DNA of 36,856 nt, from the NCBI GenBank assembly GCA_030616535.1, contig JAUWXE010000003.1, forward strand, positions 1 through 36,856. Reading direction: 5' to 3'. This document shows, piece after piece, positions 5,898-13,253 of the stretch (positions are counted from its first letter, which is position 1; the number at the start of each line of letters is the position of its first letter). The notes under the pieces were generated by a model. It saw only the letters and a list, made by a program, of their open reading frames with translations. It searched no databases and was not told where the DNA came from. The stretch is from Candidatus Aerophobota bacterium. GTDB taxonomy: Bacteria; Aerophobota; Aerophobia; Aerophobales; AE-B3A. Both the position numbers and the translations under genes were made by a program.

Positions 5898-7931
5898 ATG
5901 GTTAACAATGTACTAACTAATAGGAATGCAGGAAAGAGGATAGGGGATTTTTTCCGAGAGATGAACGTCGATAACCCGTTTTGCGAAGGACTGGCTGAAA
6001 CATTCGGTTTCGGGTTGGGATACGACAGGGTTAAACACGAAGAATGTTTCCAGGATCTCAAACTTCATGCTGTTTCAAACCGGGGATCTAAGCAGATTAC
6101 AGAACAGGTTTGGAGAAATAGTACAGAATGTCTGGAAATCAGAGTTGAATACGAGCTCTTTCCAGAGCACAATGCGTTGAAATATCAGGGACGCATTCAC
6201 AATATCGGTGATAAACCCATACCACGAGTAAAAGATCTACACACGGTGCAATGGGGCTTTCCTGTTTCTACTATTGGACCACCCACAATCCACGGAGCGG
6301 GCGGAGGGATGAAGGATAACTTTTACCCACCCCCCTCATATCGTAGGTTTGATACCACCTTAGTTGAGTCGCGTTATGGTGATGGATTGATCGTTGGCTC
6401 AAGGTTGGGGCGATCCTCCAATGCATACCTTCCTTTCTTCGTTGTGAGCAATGGTGCTGATTCGCACGGGATCTTTTTTGCCCTTGGTTGGTCAGGAAAC
6501 TGGAAGGCAAAATTCCAATTGCATGAGACCAACCAGAACTCGCAACAGTTTCTTATTAAGGCATGGTTACCCGCGGTTGATCTGATGCTCATGTCTGGGG
6601 AGGAAATACCAATCCCGGAGGTTTTAATAGGCTTATATGATGGATCTGCTCTTAATGGAATGAATGCACTGCGTCGAACCATTTACGAGAGGTATGTTCC
6701 CTTACTGGCGGGCAAGAAAGTTGTTCCTTTAACTGGATTTGGTAGCTGGTTCGCTTACAATGGTATAGTTGGTGCTCCCAGAATTAATGAGCACAGCCTA
6801 AAAAAACAGGTAGATACGGCCGCAGAGATAGGCTGCGAGTACTTTGAGGTTGACGACGGTTGGGAGGTTGGCTGGCAGGAGGGTCTAGGATTCAATGAGC
6901 GAAGAATGGATTGGGTAGCCGATGAGGCGAAATTCCCTTTCGGTCTTGATAAATTTGCAAAGTATGTTGAAGACAAAGGGATGAAGTTTGGTCTCTGGCT
7001 TGATCTTGCTCGAACCACTCGACGATCCAATTTGCTCCAGGAACATCCTGAATGGGTGATCTGGTCAGAAAAGGATCCAGATAGAGGCCTTGTTAACTTC
7101 GGTCTGTCACAGGTTCGTGAGTGGGCAAAAGGTATTTTTAGTGAACTGGTTGAAAAGTACCATATGCAGTGGGTAAGAAACGATTACAACGTGGATCCCG
7201 AGTTCCAATGGACCAAATATGATCCTCCAGAGCGTAAGGGCATAACAGAGATCAGACACATAGAAGGTCTCTATGAGGTTATGGAGTGGGTTCTGAAGAA
7301 TTATCCCTCGTTGTGCGTTGAGCAGTGTGCAAGCGGAGGACGGATGATAGATTTGGGGACTCTCCGCCGAGCACATATGGTTTTTGTCAGTGATCACACA
7401 ATCAGCGCGGATATCTGTCGGTATCATCTCTCAGGGGCTAGCTGTTTCTTGCCATCCATACTGCTCCATACTGATCTTTCTCACCATACTGAGGCGTACC
7501 CCGATGTGTTCTACCTGAGCCGCTTCGGTGGTGCTTTAGGCATTGGTGATGACATTGCAAGATGGTCTCCGGTTTTGCAAGAGAAGGCTAAAAAGATGAT
7601 AGGTATATATAAATTGATCCGACATTTTCTTGCAGGTGATTTCTATCCGGTGTTCTCCCAACCTGTTTCGATAAGGGAATGGGATGGTTGGCAGTTCCAC
7701 GATCCCTCTTCTGATTCAGGCATAGTAGTAGTGTTTAGGGTGCAGAGCACACAGGCACAGAAACTGGTTAAGCTATCTGCACTCGATCGTCACAAGAGCT
7801 ATTCGTTGACTAACCTACTTATCAGTCAAGAAACGGTAGTTTCCGGCCAGACACTTCAGGACGAAGGTTTTGCAATTAGTCTTGAATGTGGTGAAGCGGA
7901 AATTTGGCGCTATCAGCCGTCCACGGGATGA
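5898..7931 (+). CDS. GH36-type alpha-galactosidase-like glycoside hydrolase
   Basis: This clan GH-D enzyme probably removes alpha-linked galactose or a similar sugar from imported or extracellular glycosides with retention of configuration. Residues 1-260 are the N-terminal beta-sandwich, the barrel spans roughly 275-560, and a C-terminal beta domain follows. Visible motifs are EVDDGW (317-322), GLWLDL (365-370), WVRNDYN with the expected nucleophile Asp429, CASGGR (477-482), and VSDHT with the expected acid/base Asp499. The length of 677 residues fits the family, and there is no signal peptide, so it is likely cytoplasmic. I chose ATG 5898 because AGGAGGTG (5887-5894) lies upstream; GTG 5880 and ATG 5895 are alternatives in the same frame. 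It is preceded by leader copy A and followed, after leader copy B, by a sugar importer. Substrate identity within GH36 is not certain. Confidence 0.85.
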   Translation: MVNNVLTNRNAGKRIGDFFREMNVDNPFCEGLAETFGFGLGYDRVKHEECFQDLKLHAVSNRGSKQITEQVWRNSTECLEIRVEYELFPEHNALKYQGRIHNIGDKPIPRVKDLHTVQWGFPVSTIGPPTIHGAGGGMKDNFYPPPSYRRFDTTLVESRYGDGLIVGSRLGRSSNAYLPFFVVSNGADSHGIFFALGWSGNWKAKFQLHETNQNSQQFLIKAWLPAVDLMLMSGEEIPIPEVLIGLYDGSALNGMNALRRTIYERYVPLLAGKKVVPLTGFGSWFAYNGIVGAPRINEHSLKKQVDTAAEIGCEYFEVDDGWEVGWQEGLGFNERRMDWVADEAKFPFGLDKFAKYVEDKGMKFGLWLDLARTTRRSNLLQEHPEWVIWSEKDPDRGLVNFGLSQVREWAKGIFSELVEKYHMQWVRNDYNVDPEFQWTKYDPPERKGITEIRHIEGLYEVMEWVLKNYPSLCVEQCASGGRMIDLGTLRRAHMVFVSDHTISADICRYHLSGASCFLPSILLHTDLSHHTEAYPDVFYLSRFGGALGIGDDIARWSPVLQEKAKKMIGIYKLIRHFLAGDFYPVFSQPVSIREWDGWQFHDPSSDSGIVVVFRVQSTQAQKLVKLSALDRHKSYSLTNLLISQETVVSGQTLQDEGFAISLECGEAEIWRYQPSTG

Positions 7932-8091
7932 GTCATATCTATTAACGATCAGATTAGATGAACCTCAAGTGAATTGGTGTGAGGCTTTCGTGCATAATCT
8001 AGTGAAAGGCGATGAAGGTGAAACTAAATCCCAGAGAAAAAATAGGCAAAAATATTGCTTTCCCACTGTCTAGTTTGAAGGAATAAAAATA
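7932..8091. other. Non-coding gap between GH36 gene and second leader copy
   Basis: I see no gene. A frame running through 7870-8073 overlaps the end of the GH36 gene, lacks an SD and resembles nothing. No convincing terminator is present. Confidence 0.4.
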
Positions 8092-8220
8092 AGGCCGGGG
8101 AGGAGGTGTGAAGTGGGTTAGGCCTTTAGCTGAGGCAAAGAAAAGCTTTCCAAAAAGAGGAGTGTCGAAAGATTAATTTCTCTTTTTGAGGGCTTTCAGG
8201 GAAAAATGAACCAGGTCTGC
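8092..8220 (+). promoter_or_regulatory. Leader repeat copy B upstream of the binding-protein gene
   Basis: This is the second copy of the element at 5708-5838. Its hairpin is 8151-8161 with 8178-8188. The stem difference from copy A (A5778 to G8160, both opposite T) turns an A-T pair into G-U and so keeps the pairing; the other core difference lies in the loop. The element ends 22 nt before ATG 8243, whose SD AGGAGGT follows directly. Two copies before functionally linked genes suggest a shared operator or RNA control element; a mobile small repeat is the alternative. Confidence 0.75.
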
Positions 8221-8242
8221 AAAAAATAAAGGAGGTAACAAA

Positions 8243-9520
8243 ATGTTGCATAAGTCTATTGGTGTCCAAGCAATAGGGATATTCATAATATCTCTGCTTA
8301 TTTGCTCCAGCGCAAGTGCTGTGAAAATTACCGTTTGGGATCAATACACCGCACCTGATATGTCACCTGCTGTGGACAAGTTGAATGCTCTTTTCGAAAA
8401 AGCAAATCCTGATATTCAAATTGAGAGAGTGGCGATGAGCGGAGAAGATATGAGGAAAGTTCTTAAGACCGCTTTGTTGGCAGGAGAAAAGCTGGATGTT
8501 GTTTACACTGAGGTTGGTCCGGGTCATATGGGTTTGCTTGCGCGAGCTGGTCTGTTGATTGATTTGACAGAGGTGTATGAGCGATATGGATGGACTGAAC
8601 GGGTGTATGAATTTCCAAGAACCATAGCGACATTTGATGGAAAAATTTGGGGAATTGGAAATGAATTAGAGTATTTAACAACCTACTACAACAAAGATGT
8701 ATTCCAGGAACTAGGACTTGAGATACCCAATAGTTATGAAGAATTGATCTGGATTTGTGAAAAGCTCAAATCTAAGGGATATATTCCATTTGGTTTCGCA
8801 AGTAAAGACTATTGGACTTCTGTGCATCCCTTTGCCGTTTTTGTAAACCTTCTGATTCCTAAAGATGAGTTGGATGAAATTCTCCTCGAAAAGGACAAAT
8901 GGGATCATCCTGGTTTGGCTCGAGCACTCGAGATATGGTCTATCGAGTTTCCGCAAAAGGGATACTTTTCAAAAGACTTTCAAGCCTTAGGTTACAACGA
9001 CGGAAATATGCTTTTTTATACTGAAAAAGCACCTATGCGTCTTACTGGAACATGGCTACTTGGAGATATCATGGAAAATGTGAAAACTTTCGAACCCAGT
9101 AGTTTCTTATTCCCCCAAATCAAAAAAGATATACCGGTTCGAGTCCCTATGGTGTGTGGTTCTGGCTACTGTGTTCCAAAAGCAACTCTGTATCCTGAAG
9201 AATGTTTCAAATATCTAGATTTCTTACTGTCCGACGAAGCTGGTAAAATATGGATAGAAGAAGCCAAACTTGTTCCACCTTTTCCTGTGAGCCTTGAAGG
9301 TCTTGAATTAGCTCCTTTACAAAAGGACGTAATACGGTCACTTTTCGAAATTGATGGTGGTCACTTTATTGATATTTACAGTACAGCAAGATGGTGGAAC
9401 GAACTCTGTTCCTTGATGCAGGGAATTTATGCTGGCAAAGAAACAGTAGACGGAACTATTAACAAGCTGAATAGGATATGGAAAGAAGAACGAGAAAAAG
9501 GACTTTTGAGATCTAGATAA
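8243..9520 (+). CDS. Sugar ABC transporter extracellular solute-binding protein (family 1)
   Basis: This is the periplasmic receptor of a carbohydrate importer of the MalE/UgpB type. Residues 1-26 are a signal peptide with a hydrophobic core and an SASA cleavage site just before VKITVWDQY. No lipobox Cys is present, which favours a periplasmic protein of a diderm. The mature part starts with the usual first strand and continues with the family pattern (LDVVYTEVGPGHMGLLARAG, LEYLTTYYNKDVFQELGL, then the YPEECFKYLDFLLS helix near the C-terminal third). The length of 425 residues is normal. The start ATG 8243 has AGGAGGT (8231-8237) upstream. It is followed by a hairpin and two permease genes, forming the usual binding protein-permease-permease order. 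The ligand cannot be read; neighbouring glycosidases suggest an oligosaccharide or glycoside. Confidence 0.92.
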   Translation: MLHKSIGVQAIGIFIISLLICSSASAVKITVWDQYTAPDMSPAVDKLNALFEKANPDIQIERVAMSGEDMRKVLKTALLAGEKLDVVYTEVGPGHMGLLARAGLLIDLTEVYERYGWTERVYEFPRTIATFDGKIWGIGNELEYLTTYYNKDVFQELGLEIPNSYEELIWICEKLKSKGYIPFGFASKDYWTSVHPFAVFVNLLIPKDELDEILLEKDKWDHPGLARALEIWSIEFPQKGYFSKDFQALGYNDGNMLFYTEKAPMRLTGTWLLGDIMENVKTFEPSSFLFPQIKKDIPVRVPMVCGSGYCVPKATLYPEECFKYLDFLLSDEAGKIWIEEAKLVPPFPVSLEGLELAPLQKDVIRSLFEIDGGHFIDIYSTARWWNELCSLMQGIYAGKETVDGTINKLNRIWKEEREKGLLRSR

Positions 9521-9545
9521 AGTAAAGCGGTGTGATTTGACTGAC

Positions 9546-9598
9546 CCCATTAAGCTTCTCCTGCTATGCCTAAATCGAAAGAGGAGGAGCTTAATGGG
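9546..9598 (+). promoter_or_regulatory. 17-bp intercistronic hairpin between binding protein and permeases
   Basis: Positions 9546-9562 pair with 9582-9598, with one G-U in 17 pairs and a 19-nt loop. No T-tract follows (GCAGAAAATG), so it is not a standard terminator. A stable stem just after a binding-protein gene commonly protects that mRNA segment and lets it outnumber the permease segment. The right arm also contains an SD-like AGGAGGAG. A smaller stem, CTTCT/AGAAG, sits at 9624-9636 before the permease SD. Confidence 0.75.
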
Positions 9599-9653
9599 CA
9601 GAAAATGAAAGACTTATAAGTAACTTCTATGAGAAGCAGGAGGAGAAGGTGAA

Positions 9654-10532
9654 ATGAGGAGATTAAAATTACTGGCAAGGCAAAGTGGGATTTACTGTTT
9701 TATAATACCTGCCTTGGCTCTGTATGTAGTGTTTATTTTTTATCCTATGATTCATACATTATTGCTAAGTTTTCACGAGTGGAATGGTGCCACAATAACA
9801 AAGAAATACGTGGGTTTTGCTAACTACGTAAAGCTTATCTACGATGATATATTTTTAATTTCCTTAATGCACAACGTAATTTGGTTAATGTTAAGTCTTG
9901 CTCTACCAGTTAGCCTTGGTTTGCTATTAGCATTGTTGTTGAGCGAGAAAACAAAAGGGAGGGAGCTTTTGACAATTATTTACTATCTTCCCGCTATGAT
10001 TTCTCTTGTTGCTGTAGGGATAATATGGAGCCTAATTTATCACCCACAGTGTGGCATTTTGAATGGAGTACTTAGATTGATTGGACTAGATTTTCTTACT
10101 CGTCCGTGGCTCGGTCAAACCCCTTGGGTTTTGCTAGCCCTGATAGCTGCTGGAGCATGGACCTACTTTGGATTCTGTACTCTACTTTTCCTTGCTGGAT
10201 TACAAAATATTGATCCTCAGTTGTACGATGCGGCTAAAGTCGATGGAGCTGGTAGATTACAGCAATTCTTGCACATTACAGTCCCTCTACTGAGGAACGT
10301 AACTACATTAGTTGTTATATGGACTACTATAGGTTCATTTAAAGTCTTTGACATTGTGTGGGCGATGACTCGGGGAGGTCCGCATCACTCCACAGAAGTC
10401 GTTACCAGTTGGTTATATAAGCAAGCATTTGAAGCATCACGAGTAGGCTATGGAGCTGCTATATCAATATGCTTACTTGCCATTATTCTCATTTTAACAC
10501 TTGCATATTTATCTTATGCTGAGAGGGAGTAA
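9654..10532 (+). CDS. Sugar ABC transporter permease, MalF/UgpA type
   Basis: This is one of two membrane subunits of the importer. The protein of 292 residues has a short cytoplasmic N-terminus, a first membrane segment (about 13-33), a periplasmic loop (LSFHEWNG...), and five further hydrophobic segments. The EAA loop that docks the ATPase reads YDAAKVDGAGRLQQF (around 192-206) and continues ITVPLL. The motif GGPHHSTEVV near the C-terminal end is typical of this subfamily. ATG 9654 follows AGGAGAAGGTG. The next permease gene begins directly after its stop codon. No nucleotide-binding subunit is encoded nearby, so a shared multi-importer ATPase of the MsmK/UgpC type must be supplied from elsewhere if the transporter works. 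Confidence 0.92.
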   Translation: MRRLKLLARQSGIYCFIIPALALYVVFIFYPMIHTLLLSFHEWNGATITKKYVGFANYVKLIYDDIFLISLMHNVIWLMLSLALPVSLGLLLALLLSEKTKGRELLTIIYYLPAMISLVAVGIIWSLIYHPQCGILNGVLRLIGLDFLTRPWLGQTPWVLLALIAAGAWTYFGFCTLLFLAGLQNIDPQLYDAAKVDGAGRLQQFLHITVPLLRNVTTLVVIWTTIGSFKVFDIVWAMTRGGPHHSTEVVTSWLYKQAFEASRVGYGAAISICLLAIILILTLAYLSYAERE

Positions 10533-10533
10533 A

Positions 10534-11382
10534 TTGAAAAATAAGCTATCTTACAAGTCATCAGAAAAGCTAGTAGCTGTGGCTAAATACGGTTTTTTAG
10601 CGTTCGTCACCTTGTTGGCACTGGCTCCCGTCGTTTGGGTTTGGATCGGTGCATTCAAGAGTCATCTTCAAATATATTTAAACCCATTTGGATTTCCAGA
10701 GACTTTTAATTATAGGAACCTCATAAACGCTTGGACAATAGGAAGATTTTCAGTGTATTTTAAAAATAGTGTAATCATGACACTAGCAACGGTGGTTATA
10801 GTCGTATTATTATCTTCCTTGGCAGGATTTGCTTTTGGCATGTTTAATTTTCGGGGAAATAAACCAATCTTTTATTTTATGCTAATTGGCCTCCTGATGC
10901 CTCCACAAGCATTTATTATCGGTCTTTATTACCTACTGAAAGATATTGGTCTTCTTAATACATACTGGGCCTTTATTCTTCCTAGTGCTGGTGCAAATGT
11001 GTGTTTTGGAACATTTATGATGCGAGCTTATTTTAAGAGTTTACCTAGAGAGCTACTAGATTCAGCATATCTGGACGGATGTTCAAAGCTTCAATCATTT
11101 ATTTACATAATGGCTCCGTTAGCGAAACCAGCAATGATAGCTCTTTTTATCTTCCAAACTGTATGGAATTGGAAAGATTTTTTTCTTGCCTTTATGCTTA
11201 TCCACAAGGAGTCGTTGAGGCCAATTACTGTGGGCCTGATCTTCTTTAAAGGGCGATATACATCAGACTTTGGTTTGATATTATCAGGAGTCACCATCGC
11301 TACTTTTCCTTTAATAGTTGTCTATTTGGTCATGCATAAACGCTTTGTTAAAGGGGTAATCGAAGGAGCTCTTAAAGGCTAA
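10534..11382 (+). CDS. Sugar ABC transporter permease, MalG/UgpE type
   Basis: This is the second membrane subunit of the importer. I take TTG 10534 as the start: GAGGGAG (10523-10529) is the only SD in the area, and this start falls 1 nt after the previous stop (TAA 10530-10532). Upstream in-frame candidates would overlap the first permease and have no SD. The 282 residues show six hydrophobic segments, with the first at about 16-38, and a cytoplasmic EAA loop LLDSAYLDGCSKLQSF followed by a membrane segment starting IYIMAPL. The C-terminal end (KRFVKGVIEGALKG) is the standard MalG-type ending. The usual Ala of the EAA motif is Ser here (LLDSA), a common variant. It is the last gene of the importer; a 200-nt gap separates it from the kinase. 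Confidence 0.9.
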   Translation: MKNKLSYKSSEKLVAVAKYGFLAFVTLLALAPVVWVWIGAFKSHLQIYLNPFGFPETFNYRNLINAWTIGRFSVYFKNSVIMTLATVVIVVLLSSLAGFAFGMFNFRGNKPIFYFMLIGLLMPPQAFIIGLYYLLKDIGLLNTYWAFILPSAGANVCFGTFMMRAYFKSLPRELLDSAYLDGCSKLQSFIYIMAPLAKPAMIALFIFQTVWNWKDFFLAFMLIHKESLRPITVGLIFFKGRYTSDFGLILSGVTIATFPLIVVYLVMHKRFVKGVIEGALKG

Positions 11383-11596
11383 AAACTAATAACGGAATGG
11401 CGGATAGCTTTCGATGAATCTTCTACAATATCTATGTAAGTATTTTATAAGATAAGAGTCCTAACGAGATTTAATGTGAAAAAGAGACAAGGTTCTATGA
11501 CAAAAAGTGGGGTTCCACAGAGGTATTTTTTCGCTTCTATGTTAGTAAATTTCATTTTTTATATTTTACAAAATTTGGAATAGGAGGACTGTAGTT

Positions 11597-13150
11597 GTGT
11601 ACTTTCTGGGATTAGATGTGGGAACTTCTGTGGTCAAAGGTGCAATTTTTACCGAGAAAGGTCAGCCGGTAGCGTTAAACCGATTAGAATACCAATTAAA
11701 TTACCCTCATCCAGGATGGATTGAAATTGATCCCGATCTTGTTTGGGATAAAGTTAAAAAGCTGATTTCAGAGTTAGTCGGGAGCAGCAATGTTAAACCT
11801 GCGGAAATTGTAAGTATTTGTCCTTCTGTTCTGGGAGAAGCTATTGTTCCCATAAACAAGAAGGGAAAACCTCTCTATAACTTCATAGAAGGATGGGATG
11901 GAAGGGGAAACTACTACGAAGAAGAAATATCGTTTCTGGAAGAAAAGATTGGGAGATATAAAATCTACGACATATCTGGCGTTACTTTATCTTCACTGGC
12001 TTCTATCCATAAAATACTCTGGTTAATAAAGCATAAACCAGAAATCTACGAGAAAACTTTCAAATTTCTTTTTATGGAAGACTTCATTATTGCTAAACTG
12101 ATCGGTGAATATTTTGTAAACTATTCTTTGGCTTGCCGTTCTATGCTTTTTGACAGGGTAGAGAAAAAATGGTCGGAAGAAATTCTTGGGGAAGCCGCTC
12201 TTAGTCCAGACCTTTTTTCATTACCTGTACCCTCAGGAACAATAGTTGGATCAGTGGCGGAGTTTGTTGCCAGCGAGCTTGGATTGAGCGAGAAAACCAA
12301 AGTGGTCACAGGAGGCCATGATCAATGTTGTGCTGCTTTAGGAGTAGGGATAATTTCAGAAGGTCCGGCTTTTAACGGGATGGGGACGGTGGAGGTAATA
12401 GCTGGAGTTACCGAAAGGCCGAGATTAGAGCATCACCTTTCAGATAGTAATATCGCCAATTATTGTCATGTATTAAAAGATAAGTATCTTCTTTTGGGCG
12501 TCAACCCGACTTTTGGCATGGCGTTGAAATGGTTTAAGGATGTATTTGTAAAAGGAAGAAATTCTATTGAGAACAGAGAGGGTAGAGGCATTTACGAGAT
12601 TATCATCGAGGAAGCCGAACAATCTTCACCGGGAGCTAAGGGTTTATTCTTTCTTCCTCATCTTCAGGGAACTTTTTCTGGAAGTTTTCAAGCTCTCAAC
12701 CCAAACTCTAGAGCTGCCTTCATAGGTCTTAGGTCCTTTCATAAGATTGGTGATATGGTGAGGGCTATCCTGGAAGGTGTATGTTTTGAAACTAGAAATC
12801 TCATAATTGAGATGGAGAAAGTCTTAGAAATTACCGATTTGAGAGTGTCTGGTGGACCTACTAATTCAGATTTATGGATGAAGATTAAGGCCGATATTTC
12901 TCAAAAGAAGCTGTTGGTTCCCGAAAAAAGTGAGGCTGGATTGATAGGAACACTAATTTTATCCACTATAGCTACCGGTGTTTATAAGGATACCGAAGAG
13001 GCTATATTGAGTATTTTTAAAGTGAAAAGATCTATAACACCAGAAGAAAAAATTGGGGTATTTTACACTTCTCGGTTTAATATCTTCAAAAAAATATATC
13101 CAACTTTATTTGAAATCTACGAACAGATGGGTTCTCTGAATAATCGATAA
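11597..13150 (+). CDS. FGGY-family carbohydrate kinase
   Basis: This enzyme transfers the gamma-phosphate of ATP to a sugar or polyol; xylulokinase-like members phosphorylate ketopentoses. The start is GTG 11597, with AGGAGG at 11582-11587. The first ATP-binding motif LGLDVGTSVVKG is at residues 4-15. The sugar-binding GWDGRG (99-104) corresponds to the family's substrate loop. GGHDQCCAALGVG (239-251) supplies the expected catalytic base Asp242. The second ATP site follows (NGMGTVEV and, later, the GGPTNSDLWMKIKADI segment around 415-435). The length of 517 residues is normal. It starts the catabolic block kinase-RLP-isomerase-E1-aldolase and most likely makes the monophosphate used by the RLP next door. 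The exact sugar is not deducible; subfamily motifs are insufficient to call XylB. Confidence 0.88.
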   Translation: MYFLGLDVGTSVVKGAIFTEKGQPVALNRLEYQLNYPHPGWIEIDPDLVWDKVKKLISELVGSSNVKPAEIVSICPSVLGEAIVPINKKGKPLYNFIEGWDGRGNYYEEEISFLEEKIGRYKIYDISGVTLSSLASIHKILWLIKHKPEIYEKTFKFLFMEDFIIAKLIGEYFVNYSLACRSMLFDRVEKKWSEEILGEAALSPDLFSLPVPSGTIVGSVAEFVASELGLSEKTKVVTGGHDQCCAALGVGIISEGPAFNGMGTVEVIAGVTERPRLEHHLSDSNIANYCHVLKDKYLLLGVNPTFGMALKWFKDVFVKGRNSIENREGRGIYEIIIEEAEQSSPGAKGLFFLPHLQGTFSGSFQALNPNSRAAFIGLRSFHKIGDMVRAILEGVCFETRNLIIEMEKVLEITDLRVSGGPTNSDLWMKIKADISQKKLLVPEKSEAGLIGTLILSTIATGVYKDTEEAILSIFKVKRSITPEEKIGVFYTSRFNIFKKIYPTLFEIYEQMGSLNNR

Positions 13151-13156
13151 GGAGAA

Positions 13157-13174
13157 AATGAGATATATCTCATT
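13157..13174. promoter_or_regulatory. Perfect 18-bp palindrome between kinase and RLP genes
   Basis: AATGAGATATATCTCATT reads the same on both strands. It lies in the 78-nt gap between the kinase stop and the RLP start at 13229. It also contains the ATG of a short open frame behind a perfect SD (GGAG 13151-13154). It could be an internal operator or an RNA stem controlling the RLP. Confidence 0.5.
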
Positions 13175-13253
13175 ATTAACCAAAAATACATGTTCCCATT
13201 GGGGACATTGCAAAGGATGGAGAAAAAAATGGAAGCAACATATGATCCTTTAG
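13158..13253 (+). CDS. Possible 31-codon leader peptide overlapping the RLP start
   Basis: AAGGAG lies 4 nt upstream of ATG 13158. The frame continues through a Cys/His/Trp-rich stretch (CSHWGHCKGWRKKW) to TAG 13251-13253, which is inside the RLP gene. Either it is translated and coupled to the RLP, or the real RLP start is controlled by it. It resembles no protein I know. Confidence 0.25.
   Translation: MRYISLLTKNTCSHWGHCKGWRKKWKQHMIL

Noticed and set aside
2171..7096. Repeated GTTAAC hexamers as a regulon-wide operator
   Set aside because: Several lie inside coding sequence, and a 6-bp palindrome is expected about ten times in a window of this size and composition. Only the 14-bp palindrome is kept.
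7870..8073. Open frame at the end of the GH36 gene
   Set aside because: It starts inside GH36 in another frame, has no SD and no family likeness.
5648..8344. Minus-strand frames over both leader repeats (5648-6061 and 8126-8344) give similar peptides (KEKLIFRH..SFWK)
   Set aside because: The likeness is the DNA repeat read backwards; the frames have no SDs, run into the opposite coding strands and share nothing outside the repeat.
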